Notes: generated by a model from the sequence alone, not told the origin. Positions 28,242 to 37,732 are shown, numbered from the stretch's first letter. The stretch: DNA of 64,000 bases from Nitrosovibrio sp. Nv6 (GCF_900110495.1 NZ_FODX01000001.1:310001-374000); one strand, 5' to 3'. Numbers and translations are program-made.

Positions 28242-30497
28242 TCAAAACTCGGACCAATCCTCGTCGGTGCCGGTCTTGATCTTGCGCATCCCCACTGTCT
28301 TGCCGAGCGCTGGCCGCGCCGCGGCTTTGACAGGTGCGGAGCCTCTCACCAACCGTTCGACATTGTCGGGCCGGTTTGGCCCACGCCGCTCTATCGCGGC
28401 CGATAATTGCGTTTGCTCCAGCCGGAAGGCTCCTACGGCGCCGCTCAGAGCCTCTGCCTGCTCCTGCAGCGATTCGGCAGCGGCCGCCGCTTCCTCGACC
28501 AGCGCCGCATTCTGCTGCGTTACCTGGTCCATCTGTCCGATTGCCTGGTTCACTTGCTCGATTCCCGCGCTCTGCTCATGGCTCGCCGCCGTGATCTCGG
28601 CCATGATGTCGGTCACCCGCTTGATCGAGCCGACGATTTCCTCCATCGTCTTGCCCGCCTGGTCAACGAGCTTGGTGCCGGAATCGACTTTCTCAACAGA
28701 ATTACCGATCAATGTCTTGATCTCCTTGGCTGCTTCCGCGCTCCTTTGCGCCAGGTTTCTCACTTCCGATGCCACCACCGCAAAGCCGCGGCCCTGCTCC
28801 CCGGCGCGCGCCGCCTCGACTGCGGCGTTCAGCGCCAGGATATTGGTCTGGAACGCAATGCCGTCAATGACACTGATGATGTCGACGATCTTCTTCGAGG
28901 CCTCGTTGATCGCACCCATCGTGCCCACCACCTGATCCACCACCTGGCCGCCCTTGACCGCCACCTCGGATGCGGACGCGGCGAGCTGGTTGGCTTGCTT
29001 TGCATTCTCTGCGTTTTGCTGCACCGTGCTGGTCAGCTCTTCCATGGAACTCGCTGTCTCTTCCAGGCTGGCCGCCTGTTCTTCCGTGCGCTGCGACAGG
29101 TCGGTATTTCCCTGTGCGATTTCCTTCGACGCAGTGGCGATCGACTCGGTCGCTTCGTTTATCTGGGCGATGATTTGATTGAGTTGCGCGACCGTTATGT
29201 TCGCATCGTCTTTCAGCTTCCCAAACATGCCTTTATAGTCGTTGGTAATCTTTTCTGTCAGATCTCCTTTCGCTAATGCACCCAGCACGCGAACGATTTC
29301 ACTCAGGCCGGTTTCGCTGACCTGCATCAACTGGTTCAATCCATCAATCATTTGCTTGAATTCGTGCTGATACTTTGTTGCGTCGCCACGCCGCGAAAAG
29401 TCGCCGGCTACCGCCCCCTCCACCAGGATTTTGATTTCCCCATTGATCGCTTGCAAGCTGGTCTTGACCGTATCCATGGCTTCTGTAATCCTGGCTTTTT
29501 CTCCCGGAAGACGCTCCATGTCCACCGACAAATCGCCGTTGGCATAGCGGGTAATCACCTCCACCACCTGCATATTGACAGCGATATGCCCGATCACCAG
29601 ATCATTGGTTGCTTTGGCCACATCTGCATAACTTCCTGAAAATTTATTGACCGGAATACGGTGGCTGATCAACCCGGCATCATGCTGCTTCCCCATTTGT
29701 TGTTGTTCGGCAAGAAAATCCTTCAGCGTTGTCACCATTTTTTGCATCGAACGGGACAATTCCGACAATTCATTTTTACTTGTGGTGTCGATTTTGGTGT
29801 CCAGGTGGCCGACTGCAACTTCTTCCATCGTTTTAACAGCATCACTAATTGAGTGCATGACGCTTTTGATCAGCAGCGTACTCAAGACAATAACCAGCAG
29901 AACACCCAGTGCGATCACGCTAATCATGACTGTGGAAATGGTGGTGGAATCGCTTTGTGCCTGTGCATATTCTTCCGCCGCAACTTGTGCCTGCAGTTCC
30001 ACCAGCTTGAAGATGGTTTCGTGCACGGCATCAAACTTTGGCGTGCCGTCTTTCACCATTAGTTCTTTTGCAGCGACGAAATTTCCCTGGACGGCCTGAT
30101 TCAGGGCCGCATCTCGTACTGCCTGATACGGTTTCCATTGCTTCTCAAAGCGATCAATCAAAACCTTCTCTTCGGGTGTCAGCGTCGTCACCAGGTATTT
30201 TTTCATGCTCTCGCTGATTTCAGAATCCCGCTGTACAGTCATCGCAACCCGTTTTTTCGCTTCCTCGATATCCGCGTAGCTGACAGCAATCACCGCGTTG
30301 AGGCGGGAACGCTGGGCACGATCCAGAATTGTCGCGATATCCGACAGGGGTACAGTGCGATCCACATAAACGGATTGCAGCTTGCTGTTCGATTGCTTGA
30401 CTCCATAGAAACCGTAGCTACCGATTGCAATGAGTAACAACGATGACACGCAGGAGATAACAATCAGCTGCGATTTGATGGTCAGATTTTTGAACAT
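28242..30497 (-). CDS. Methyl-accepting chemotaxis protein with C-terminal docking peptide
   Basis: Transmembrane chemoreceptor, 751 residues. It has TM1 at about 10-32, a four-helix-bundle-type periplasmic sensor, TM2 near 188-212, then HAMP. The region after HAMP (about 265-430) looks like further HAMP-like units ([31 protein letters not shown]), making the linker unusually long. The signalling tip is canonical ([21 protein letters not shown]). The last five residues are DWSEF, fitting xWxxF of high-abundance receptors that tether CheR and CheB. The ligand is unknown. It lies between cheW and cheR. Confidence 0.95.
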   Translation of the reverse strand: MFKNLTIKSQLIVISCVSSLLLIAIGSYGFYGVKQSNSKLQSVYVDRTVPLSDIATILDRAQRSRLNAVIAVSYADIEEAKKRVAMTVQRDSEISESMKKYLVTTLTPEEKVLIDRFEKQWKPYQAVRDAALNQAVQGNFVAAKELMVKDGTPKFDAVHETIFKLVELQAQVAAEEYAQAQSDSTTISTVMISVIALGVLLVIVLSTLLIKSVMHSISDAVKTMEEVAVGHLDTKIDTTSKNELSELSRSMQKMVTTLKDFLAEQQQMGKQHDAGLISHRIPVNKFSGSYADVAKATNDLVIGHIAVNMQVVEVITRYANGDLSVDMERLPGEKARITEAMDTVKTSLQAINGEIKILVEGAVAGDFSRRGDATKYQHEFKQMIDGLNQLMQVSETGLSEIVRVLGALAKGDLTEKITNDYKGMFGKLKDDANITVAQLNQIIAQINEATESIATASKEIAQGNTDLSQRTEEQAASLEETASSMEELTSTVQQNAENAKQANQLAASASEVAVKGGQVVDQVVGTMGAINEASKKIVDIISVIDGIAFQTNILALNAAVEAARAGEQGRGFAVVASEVRNLAQRSAEAAKEIKTLIGNSVEKVDSGTKLVDQAGKTMEEIVGSIKRVTDIMAEITAASHEQSAGIEQVNQAIGQMDQVTQQNAALVEEAAAAAESLQEQAEALSGAVGAFRLEQTQLSAAIERRGPNRPDNVERLVRGSAPVKAAARPALGKTVGMRKIKTGTDEDWSEF

Positions 30498-30530
30498 TGG
30501 ATTCTCCCCGAAAAATTTGAATGGACTCTG

Positions 30531-31040
30531 TTAATGAATGTCAGGGCCGTTCAGGCCGATTTCAGCACTGCACATAAGTGCCTCGATATCCATCAGGATC
30601 AGCATGCGTTTATCGACTGTCCCCAAGCCGATGATGTATTCGGTGTCGAGATTGGCGGCAAAGTCCGGCGCCGGTCTGACCTGCTCGGCGGCGAGCGTAA
30701 TCACGTCGGAAACCCCGTCGACCACCATTCCCATCACACGTCCCGCTACATTCAGGATGATCACTACCGTGAACTGGTTGTATTCGACGGTGCCGAGATT
30801 GAATTTAATGCGCATGTCGACAATCGGCACGATGATGCCGCGCAGATTGACGACGCCCTTGATGAACTCGGGCACATTGGCAATGCGGGTGATGGCGTCA
30901 TAGCCGCGGATTTCCTGTACCTTCAGTATCTCGATGCCGTATTCTTCGTTGCCAAGCCGAAAAGTGAGAAATTCATTGGCCGTCCGGCTTGCGTTTGGGT
31001 CGGACGTGGTGATCGGGGTTGCGGTTGGGGGTTGTGACAT
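30531..31040 (-). CDS. cheW: Chemotaxis coupling protein CheW
   Basis: Adaptor linking receptors to CheA. The 169 residues contain the SH3-like CheW fold with [33 protein letters not shown] and VVDGVSDVI motifs. A polar N-terminal tail of about 20 residues precedes the domain. It sits 70 bases after cheA and 33 bases before the receptor gene, so it is likely part of one mRNA. Confidence 0.97.
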   Translation of the reverse strand: MSQPPTATPITTSDPNASRTANEFLTFRLGNEEYGIEILKVQEIRGYDAITRIANVPEFIKGVVNLRGIIVPIVDMRIKFNLGTVEYNQFTVVIILNVAGRVMGMVVDGVSDVITLAAEQVRPAPDFAANLDTEYIIGLGTVDKRMLILMDIEALMCSAEIGLNGPDIH

Positions 31041-31110
31041 TTCTCATACTCCAATCGTTGGTAATTGTCTTGCGGTTAAATTGACAAGCGTTTCAGGTCC
31101 TTGCGTATTA

Positions 31111-33123
31111 TTATTTCGCTGTGGTGCGGGTAGTGCTCGCGGCGGTACCCGCAGTGCCGTCGACGAGCTCCGCCACGTCGAGTATCAGCGCCACCCTGCC
31201 ATCGCCCATGATTGTGGCTCCCGATACGCTCTGTACCCTCCGGAAGTTGCGCTCAAGACTTTTGATGACGACCTGATGCTGCCCCACCAGCGCATCGACG
31301 AACACTGCCGTCTTGCGCCCATCACTTTCGAGAATCACAACCATGCCCTCATGCACTTCGCGCGCCTCGGGCCGCAGGTTGAATACTTCGTGCAGCGCGA
31401 TCAACGGCAGGTATTCGCCGCGCACCCGGACCACCTTCTCCTTGGCACTGACGGCCTTGACATCGGCAGCGATTGGCCGCAACGATTCGATGATATAAGT
31501 CAGCGGGATGATGAATACTTCCTTGCCCACCGCCACCGACATGCCATCGAGAATGGCGAGCGTTAGCGGGAGGCGGATCGAAATGCAGGTCCCTGCGCCC
31601 AGATTCGAATTGATCTCGACATTGCCGCCCATCTCGCGGATATTGCGGCGCACGACATCCATACCGACTCCGCGTCCGGAGACGTCGGTGATTTTTTCAG
31701 CCGTCGAGAAGCCAGCCTCAAAAATCAACTGAAAAACTTCCTGGTCGCTCATCGAATCGGACACGCTCGCGCCGCGCTCGCGCGCCCTCGAAAGCAGGCG
31801 CTCACGGTTGAGCCCAGCACCGTCGTCGCTGACCTCGATCATGACATTTCCGCCTCGATGGAATGCACGCAGCGTGATCGTTCCCTTTGCCGGTTTGCCC
31901 GCAGCCTGGCGTACCGCGGGCAGTTCGATACCATGGTCGAGGCTATTGCGCACGAGGTGGGTAAGCGGATCCACGATGCGTTCGATCAACCCCTTGTCGA
32001 GCTCGGTCCCCTCGCCCTCGGTTTTCAATTCCACCTGTTTGTTGAGCTTATCGGCAAGATCACGCACCACGCGCGGGAAGCGTCCAAATACGAACGATAT
32101 CGGCAGCATCCGGATCGACATCGCCGATTCCTGCAAATCGCGGGTATTGCGCTCAAGCTGGGACAGCGCCTGGTAGAGCTTTGGATCCGCACAGGATGCG
32201 GCCTGCGCGAGAATCGCCTGAGTAATGACGAGTTCTCCGACCAGGTTGATGAGCTGGTCCACCTTTTGCACGCTGACGCGAATGGACGAGGCATCCGTGG
32301 CACTGGGGGTTGCGGCTTCGGGTTTGGCCACGCCCTTCAGTTCGTCAATCTTTGCGCCGCCAGGTCTCATCGCGGTAGCGCCGGGCAGGTTTGCCGGAAG
32401 GGTCGCGGGATCAACGAAAAGGCCGAAATCCTTTTTCTCCGCCAGCGGGGACAGTGAAGTCACTGCCGGTGTTACGGCTTCGTTGCTGTTGACCTTGCAC
32501 TGATTGACCGGTGCGATGGTGGAAATCCCGGCAGTAACGGCTGGCGGGCTTTTTTCGGCGCTTTTTTTTGTTTTACGTCGCTTGACCGTTGCTTCCGGCA
32601 CTTCGGGGTCGCTCTTCCCCCTCGCTAATGACAGTGGCGGCGCTGTCGATGCCGATGCCGCCTGGACTGCTTCGCCGCCGCTAACCTTGACCGCACTTCC
32701 GGCTACCATGACGGAAATCTCGCTGGCAGTGGCTTCCGGTTCCAGAAACAGCCGCAACCTCGCGCAAAGGGCACTGACTTCTTCCCTGGGCACTTCGTCA
32801 CCATCGTCTTTGCGCACCCCCAACATCGCCCTCAGCAAGTCGCCGGAAATAAGAAAGACATCGACCAGATCTTTGGACAGAGGCATCTGCCCTTTGCGCA
32901 CCCGGTCAAACACCGTTTCCATCTCATGGGTGAGCTCGGCGATGTCCTGGAAGCCGAACATCGCCGCGCCTCCCTTGATGGAGTGGGCGGCGCGAAAGAT
33001 GGGATTCAGTTGCTCTTTATCGGGTGCGTTCACGTCGATGCTGAGCAGCAACGACTCCATGCCGTCGAGGTGTTCCGTCGCCTCGTCGAAGAAAACGCCG
33101 TGAAATTCAGAGAGATCGTCCAC
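31111..33123 (-). CDS. cheA: Chemotaxis histidine kinase CheA
   Basis: Receptor-controlled kinase that phosphorylates CheY and CheB. It has a P1 Hpt domain with phospho-acceptor H47 in RAAHSIKGGAAMFGF. A Pro/Ala/Lys-rich linker occupies about 140-280, so P2 is weak or short. P3 dimerisation follows (SVQKVDQLINLVGELVI). P4 ATPase has HLVRNSLDHGIE and SGRGVGMDVVRRNI, and P5 is the CheW-like regulatory domain. Total length is 670 residues. The ATG is three bases after the cheY stop. Confidence 0.97.
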   Translation of the reverse strand: MDDLSEFHGVFFDEATEHLDGMESLLLSIDVNAPDKEQLNPIFRAAHSIKGGAAMFGFQDIAELTHEMETVFDRVRKGQMPLSKDLVDVFLISGDLLRAMLGVRKDDGDEVPREEVSALCARLRLFLEPEATASEISVMVAGSAVKVSGGEAVQAASASTAPPLSLARGKSDPEVPEATVKRRKTKKSAEKSPPAVTAGISTIAPVNQCKVNSNEAVTPAVTSLSPLAEKKDFGLFVDPATLPANLPGATAMRPGGAKIDELKGVAKPEAATPSATDASSIRVSVQKVDQLINLVGELVITQAILAQAASCADPKLYQALSQLERNTRDLQESAMSIRMLPISFVFGRFPRVVRDLADKLNKQVELKTEGEGTELDKGLIERIVDPLTHLVRNSLDHGIELPAVRQAAGKPAKGTITLRAFHRGGNVMIEVSDDGAGLNRERLLSRARERGASVSDSMSDQEVFQLIFEAGFSTAEKITDVSGRGVGMDVVRRNIREMGGNVEINSNLGAGTCISIRLPLTLAILDGMSVAVGKEVFIIPLTYIIESLRPIAADVKAVSAKEKVVRVRGEYLPLIALHEVFNLRPEAREVHEGMVVILESDGRKTAVFVDALVGQHQVVIKSLERNFRRVQSVSGATIMGDGRVALILDVAELVDGTAGTAASTTRTTAK

Positions 33124-33126
33124 CGG

Positions 33127-33492
33127 CTATCCTATTACCTTCCGTACCACGTCGAGTAGCCGGCTCGGGTCGAAAGGCTTCACCAGCCATCCGGTTGCGC
33201 CGGCGGCGCGCCCCTTCGATTTCATTTCGTCGCTCGACTCGGTGGTAAGCATGAGAATGGGCACCGCATGGTAATTCGCCAGCTCGCGCAGCGAATGGAT
33301 AAGCGTGAGTCCGTCCATGCGCGGCATATTCTGATCGGTGAGCACGAGGTTCACCTGGTATTTGAGCGCTTTCTCCAACCCGTCCTGACCGTCCACGGCT
33401 TCGACTACATCGTAGCCCCCCCGTTTCAGCGTAAACAGGACCATTTTCCGGATCGAAGCCGAGTCGTCCACGGCAAGTATCGTCTTTGCCAT
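33127..33492 (-). CDS. cheY: Chemotaxis response regulator CheY
   Basis: Single receiver domain of 121 residues that carries the signal from CheA to FliM. The acidic pair is D9/D10, the phospho-acceptor D53 is in LTDQNMPRMDG, the switch Thr is in MLTTES and the Lys is K105 in VKPF. It is immediately upstream of cheA. AGGAGC precedes the ATG. Confidence 0.95.
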   Translation of the reverse strand: MAKTILAVDDSASIRKMVLFTLKRGGYDVVEAVDGQDGLEKALKYQVNLVLTDQNMPRMDGLTLIHSLRELANYHAVPILMLTTESSDEMKSKGRAAGATGWLVKPFDPSRLLDVVRKVIG

Positions 33493-33585
33493 TCTTTTGC
33501 TCCTTACGCTAGTAATAAGGCAGAAATATCGCTACTTCACGGTTTATTCATTTTGGTTATATAACGATATTCCTGACTTACTACA

Positions 33586-34122
33586 CTAAAAAAATTCCAT
33601 CGCACCAACTGTCATAAAAGCCTGACCAGCCGGGTTATGGCCCCGGACGGCACAGGCATTCCGTAATACATCCTCCAGCTCCTCGACCGTGGTATCGGGT
33701 AATTGCCCAAGTTGCCCGGCCAGTCGCTCGAGAAGTTCGATGCGCCGCCCTGCATGCGCGAGAATTTGCGACGCAATATCGTAGAACTGTAGGGCCGTTA
33801 TCGCCTCGTTGACGCTGCTTCCGATACCCTCGGTGAGCAAAGCCGGATCGTGCTGATACCCGGCAGTGGCGCCGAGCGCGGCAACAGGAATGGTCCCCGC
33901 GCCGTCCAGGCAATCGTCCATCCCCCGCTGCGAGAGGCGTGTTGAATACGCGCCGATTGTCTCGAAACTTGACGTCAGGCGAGCCACCGCCTCGCCCAGT
34001 ATTGCCTGGAGCTGATCAAGCTCGGTACGCACCCCTTGCATCTCCGTGCCATGCGCTTCCATATACCGCAACACGAATGACCGCACCTTGGCCGTGGCCC
34101 CATTGTCGTCGTCTTTTCCCAC
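33586..34122 (-). CDS. CheZ-like chemotaxis phosphatase candidate
   Basis: A 178-residue, mostly helical soluble protein at the head of the che operon. Residues 109-135 (TALQFYDIASQILAHAGRRI) resemble the active helix of CheZ, where the pattern is QDLTGQ. Here D115 and Q119 keep the Asp-x3-Gln spacing of the catalytic pair that dephosphorylates CheY-P. The rest is divergent and shorter than CheZ (about 214). The same helix also resembles short chemotaxis coiled-coil proteins, so catalysis is inferred. It has a sigma-28 promoter 54 bases upstream and precedes cheY by 93 bases. Confidence 0.55.
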   Translation of the reverse strand: MGKDDDNGATAKVRSFVLRYMEAHGTEMQGVRTELDQLQAILGEAVARLTSSFETIGAYSTRLSQRGMDDCLDGAGTIPVAALGATAGYQHDPALLTEGIGSSVNEAITALQFYDIASQILAHAGRRIELLERLAGQLGQLPDTTVEELEDVLRNACAVRGHNPAGQAFMTVGAMEFF

Positions 34123-34175
34123 TTAAAACTCCTATTGCACGATAGTCCGGGCAGCAGTTCCAATACTATTGTTTG

Positions 34176-34202
34176 TTTACGGCTAATTCCGGCGGAACTT
34201 GA
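34176..34202 (-). promoter_or_regulatory. Sigma-28 promoter of the CheZ-like gene / che operon
   Basis: On the minus strand, TCAAGTTC, 11 bases, GCCGTAAA. It matches the fliC/flgM/motA pattern in layout, with two mismatches in the -35 and one in the -10. The predicted leader is about 47 bases. It could drive the whole cheY-A-W-MCP-R-D-B run, because no other clear promoter lies before cheY. Confidence 0.65.
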
Positions 34203-34492
34203 AGACAGCCCGGTTCTGGGGTGCGGCCTCATCAGTCGGGGACGGCTGATATCACCCGTAACCCCTTCGTTGTCGTTGTAGCGGCTGTATTACACCTAGC
34301 ACGACATTGAGGGGCGCAAACCGTACGGAACTACCCCAATGGCAAGGATAGTGGCCTGATATATCGAGCGCCAATGCGGAAACCTTTGTAATGCAATATC
34401 CGGGCTAGCGTCATTCAGTCCGAATGTCCATACAATCTGCCTATCGTCCTGGCTTGAGGGTATCCGGGATACACGATCCGGGGCGATCGCAC

Positions 34493-34519
34493 TCAAGTTT
34501 CGCAATGGACCGCCGTTAA
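34493..34519 (+). promoter_or_regulatory. Sigma-28 promoter of cheY2
   Basis: TCAAGTTT, 11 bases, GCCGTTAA on the plus strand, one mismatch from the best -35 in the window and a perfect local -10. The ATG of cheY2 is 115 bases downstream. Confidence 0.75.
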
Positions 34520-34633
34520 GGTATCCATTTGAAACGAACAGGCTTCTTACGCGGACCTTTAGCGCATCAACTTGGCAAGGCGGCATGAACGCGCAGGATG
34601 ACCAACCCAAGGTCTTGAAACGAGGGAGATATC

Positions 34634-34996
34634 ATGCAAATTATGGTTGTGGACGACAGCAAGGCGATGCGAATGATCGTGATACGAACTCTCAGGCTCG
34701 CGGGTTTTCGCGATCACACGTTCCTGGAAGCGGGCGATGGCGAGGAAGCGTTCGCGGCCATTACCGCCAATCCGCCAGACCTTGTGCTTTCCGACTGGAA
34801 CATGCCGAAACTTTCGGGCATTGATCTTCTCAAGAAAATCAGGGCCGCGGGTTGCAAGGTGAAATTTGGCTTTGTCACGTCGGAATCCACGCGGGAGATG
34901 CGGATGCTATCCAACGTGGAAGGCGCGCTATTTCTGATTGCCAAGCCGTTTAACCAGGATACGTTTAGAGAGGCCCTCGATCCATTCATCGATTGA
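34634..34996 (+). CDS. Second CheY-type response regulator
   Basis: A 120-residue stand-alone receiver. The acidic pair is D7/D8, the phospho-acceptor D54 is in LSDWNMPKLSG, T82 is in FVTSES and K104 in IAKPF, so it should be phosphorylatable. It differs clearly from the CheY beside cheA. GAGGGAG lies before the ATG. It is followed after 68 bases by a CheX-like gene, and a sigma-28 promoter precedes it. It may act on a motor, or as a phosphate sink together with the CheX-like protein. Confidence 0.9.
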   Translation: MQIMVVDDSKAMRMIVIRTLRLAGFRDHTFLEAGDGEEAFAAITANPPDLVLSDWNMPKLSGIDLLKKIRAAGCKVKFGFVTSESTREMRMLSNVEGALFLIAKPFNQDTFREALDPFID

Positions 34997-35064
34997 CTGA
35001 ACAACGCCGAGTGAATACAACTAGTGCGGCGAATGTCACCACCAAATCCAAACGAGGAATCAAA

Positions 35065-35574
35065 ATGCCAACATCGCCGCTTCCCGTAAACTTGTCAGTA
35101 CGGCTGCCTCCCGCAAGCGCCGTCGCCCGCATGCTCAGTGATTTGATCGGACGGGCTGTGGTGGCGAAGGTAGTGCCAGCCAAACCCATCGCCCCAGGCA
35201 CGCATGCCGTTGGGGCGTATTTCGGGGAATGTGAAAGCCTGCGGGTAGTGGTCTGCTGCGATTTGGCGGTAGGCGGAAGCCTGGGGGCGGCACTTGTGAT
35301 GGTACCGGCGGCGCGGGTGGACGAATGTGTCAAGGAAAAATGCCTCGACGGCACACTGACCGAGAACCTGTACGAGGTGTTCAATGTACTGGCGGCTGTA
35401 TTTCCGCAGAACGGCGCACCCAGGGTCATTTTTCGTGGCTTGCATTGCGGCGCCGATATTCCGGGTGAGGTAAACGCTGTGCTCGCCAAGCCCCTTGGGC
35501 GGCTCGATTTGGAGATCGACGTCGCCGGATACCGTTCCGGCAGGCTCACGATCCTGGCGGCCGGCTTGTCTTGA
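35065..35574 (+). CDS. CheX/CheC-like phosphatase candidate
   Basis: 169 residues from ATG 35065, with GAGGAA six bases upstream (the open frame from 34993 is an overlap artefact). The alpha/beta pattern with GAYFGECESLRVVVCCD and then LTENLYEVFNVLAAVF recalls the CheC/CheX/FliY phosphatase helix. E104 and N107 keep the E-x-x-N spacing, though the Asp/Ser usually found four residues before Glu is Glu here. Its pairing with cheY2 supports action on a phosphorylated receiver. Family assignment is moderate and activity is inferred. Confidence 0.55.
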   Translation: MPTSPLPVNLSVRLPPASAVARMLSDLIGRAVVAKVVPAKPIAPGTHAVGAYFGECESLRVVVCCDLAVGGSLGAALVMVPAARVDECVKEKCLDGTLTENLYEVFNVLAAVFPQNGAPRVIFRGLHCGADIPGEVNAVLAKPLGRLDLEIDVAGYRSGRLTILAAGLS

Positions 35575-35918
35575 AGAATTGAAGCATTTGCAGCTCATTA
35601 CCTTTAAATCCGCGGGCTGAGAGGTGAAAAACCGATAGGCAAAACATCGCACCGAGGCCCTACTGAGAGAGACGATCCACTGGGCAAGCTTTCCTCAAAG
35701 AATCGCCGAGACGGCCGATGCTTCTTGATTAACCCATAGGCCACCCGCGCCATCTTGCCCGCCACTGCAATCAATGCCTGCGTGCCAATCGGCATTACCA
35801 ACCTCGCACTGGTTCAATACGTCGGAAGAGGCCAACGTGGTTATCGAAGCCTGGAGGCGATTACAATGAGAGCGGGTCTCACATGGCTCTCAATAATTTG
35901 CCACCGGCTGAGTTGCGC
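35575..35918. other. Intergenic region filled by insertion-sequence relics
   Basis: The 344 bases between the CheX-like gene and the response regulator hold two transposase fragments end to end, annotated separately. No intact gene or terminal inverted repeats were seen. Confidence 0.6.
35604..35801 (-). pseudogene. IS110-type transposase C-terminal fragment
   Basis: The 65 codons include TQALIAVAGKMARVAYGLIK and KHRP, resembling the extreme C-terminus of IS110/IS1111-family transposases (ANKxARxxWxxL-type motif). Everything upstream of this is missing, so it is a remnant. Confidence is limited because the segment is short. Confidence 0.45.
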
Positions 35919-35927
35919 TCAGGCTAA
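35811..35927 (+). pseudogene. IS3-type transposase (OrfB) C-terminal fragment
   Basis: The plus strand reads HWFNTSEEANVVIEAWR and then, after a one-base frame change, DYNESGSHMALNNLPPAEL before TAA at 35925-35927. This is the conserved C-terminal end of IS3-family integrases (IEAWRRDYNExRPHxxLxxLPPAEF). It is out of frame, lacks the DDE catalytic part, and its end overlaps the 3' end of the response-regulator gene by nine bases. Confidence 0.75.
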
Positions 35928-36545
35928 GCCGTTTTTAATAGCATAGTGGGTTAGTTCGGCGTTGTTTTTGAGCCTCATCTTTTCCAGCAACCGTGCATGG
36001 TAGACGCTGACAGTCTTCACCGACAGGCACATTTCCTCGGCCGCGTCAGTCAGGCTTTTGCCCGAGGCGATCAGGCGCAGCGTCTGGTATTCCCGGTCAG
36101 ATAGAGACTCGTGAGGCGCCCGATCATGGTCGATGCCAAGATTGTCGGCCATGGCTTCGGCCAGCGTTGTCGTCAGATACTTGCGCCCCCGCGAAACCTG
36201 GTGGATCGCAGCCATCAACTCGCTCGGCGCGCTTTGCTTGGTGAGATAGCCCGATGCGCCAGCCTTCAGCGCCCGGATCGCATACAGTCCCTCTTCATGC
36301 ATGCTGAGCATGAGCACGGGGATTTTTGGACACTCTTTCTTGATCTGCTTCAAAACCTCGATGCCATTTCTGTCGGGCAGCGAAATGTCCAGCACCACCA
36401 CATTCCACTCGCCATCGCGTAATTGCCGCATCGCCTCCGCACCGCATCCGGCTTCTCCGATAAGCATGACCTTACCACTTTCCAGCAGAATTTGCCGCAA
36501 ACCCTGCCGGACAATGGCGTGGTCATCGACAATCAGTACGTTCAT
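35919..36545 (-). CDS. NarL/FixJ-type response regulator
   Basis: DNA-binding response regulator of 208 residues. The receiver has D7/D8, phospho-acceptor D53 in VLDISLPDRNG, a Ser in MLSMHEE and a Lys in YLTKQ. The C-terminal LuxR-type helix-turn-helix spans about 142-205 (LSDREYQTLRLIASGKSL, LSVKTVSVYHARLLEKM). It is five bases from the histidine kinase gene that precedes it, so the two form a pair. The 3' end abuts a transposase relic but the protein looks complete. Confidence 0.93.
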   Translation of the reverse strand: MNVLIVDDHAIVRQGLRQILLESGKVMLIGEAGCGAEAMRQLRDGEWNVVVLDISLPDRNGIEVLKQIKKECPKIPVLMLSMHEEGLYAIRALKAGASGYLTKQSAPSELMAAIHQVSRGRKYLTTTLAEAMADNLGIDHDRAPHESLSDREYQTLRLIASGKSLTDAAEEMCLSVKTVSVYHARLLEKMRLKNNAELTHYAIKNGLA

Positions 36546-36550
36546 GACCG

Positions 36551-37732
36551 CTATGCCTTTGGTTGTGCAGCCTTCGATCGAGCAGCGCTCGATCCTGCCG
36601 TAGTCGAGTTGTCCTCCCCCGCCGCGAGTGGGATCGATAAATGCACCGTCGTACCTTTTCTTCCCTGTCCTCGCTGACCGCTGACAGTCAATTTTCCTTC
36701 GAGAAGGCCTGCCCGTTCGACCATGCCGCGGATGCCGAAAGAATTGAATTTCGAGTAATCGGCTGGGGTAATGCCATTGCCGTCATCCCGCACCTCCAGC
36801 ACCAGATACCTCGTATTCTGCTCCTGTATCGCGTTCAATCGCACCCAGACATGCGATGCCTGCGCATGCTTGATAATATTGGTGAGCGCCTCCTGGAAGA
36901 TCCGGAATACGGCAACTGCCGCATCAGGCTTCAGTTCAATATCCTGCTGGGCGCACGAGATTTCGCAAGGGATGCCGAGGCGTTTGGCAAATTCCCCTGC
37001 TTCCCATTCGATCGCCGCAGCAATGCCGAAATCCATGATGCCTGGCCGCAGATCGCGGGAAATGCGCTGAATCGAATGCATCGTGCGGTCCACCATCTGA
37101 GAGACAGTACGAATTTTAGCCGGCAGCTCGGGATTACCGCCGTCGCTGCCAATATGCCGGCCCAGCCAGTCCAGATCGATCTTGATAGCCGTCAAGTTGC
37201 CCCCCAGATCATCATGAATCTCCTGAGCAATGCGAATGCGCTCGTGCTCTACCGCCGCCATGACATGAGCTGATACTTCCTTCAACCGTTTATGCGATTC
37301 CTTGAGCTCGGTCTCCCTGCGTTTGCTTTGCGTGACATTGATGATAATCCCTTCCCAGATCACACCCACACCCCGCTCCCGGCGCGGGCTGGCCCGCAGG
37401 CTGATCCACTTCACGTCGCCATATGATTCGATCCAAAGGCGCCCTTCCCAATTCCATACCGTCAAACTGGCGGCTGAGTGGGCCTTGGAACGGCGCAGAC
37501 TCTCCCGGTCCTCCGGCAGCACAAGATCCAGTAGCAGCGAAGGGTCAGCTTTAAGTTTATCCACCTTGATGCCTAGTACATTAAGGCACTGGTCGCTTAC
37601 AAATGGTATGGAATGGCCGCCATTCTCGCACTCGATATATTGAAACACCATGCCGGGGGAATTCGCGACAATGGTCAACGGGTGGGCTTCCGCCAGGGCG
37701 TATAACTCGGATTGTTCCTCTTTTTGCTTCAT
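36551..37732 (-). CDS. Soluble PAS-containing NarX-type sensor histidine kinase
   Basis: 393 residues with no membrane segment, so a cytoplasmic sensor. It has a PAS/PAC domain at about 20-135, then a HisKA_3 dimerisation domain with phospho-acceptor H173 in AQEIHDDLGGNL. The ATPase domain has NIIKHAQASHVWVRL, DDGNGI and FGIRGMVERAGLL. The C-terminal tail is Ala/Ser-rich. It partners with the adjacent NarL-type regulator. The signal is unknown; PAS domains often bind heme, flavin or small ligands, but none can be assigned here. Confidence 0.93.
   Translation of the reverse strand: MKQKEEQSELYALAEAHPLTIVANSPGMVFQYIECENGGHSIPFVSDQCLNVLGIKVDKLKADPSLLLDLVLPEDRESLRRSKAHSAASLTVWNWEGRLWIESYGDVKWISLRASPRRERGVGVIWEGIIINVTQSKRRETELKESHKRLKEVSAHVMAAVEHERIRIAQEIHDDLGGNLTAIKIDLDWLGRHIGSDGGNPELPAKIRTVSQMVDRTMHSIQRISRDLRPGIMDFGIAAAIEWEAGEFAKRLGIPCEISCAQQDIELKPDAAVAVFRIFQEALTNIIKHAQASHVWVRLNAIQEQNTRYLVLEVRDDGNGITPADYSKFNSFGIRGMVERAGLLEGKLTVSGQRGQGRKGTTVHLSIPLAAGEDNSTTAGSSAARSKAAQPKA

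Larger units (their letters stand above)
34123..34633. other. Divergent intergenic region between two chemotaxis units
   Basis: This 511-base region separates the CheZ-like gene (minus) and cheY2 (plus). It holds two sigma-28 promoters facing outward, at 34176-34202 and 34493-34519. No protein-like ORF or recognisable relic lies in the 290 bases between them. Confidence 0.6.
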
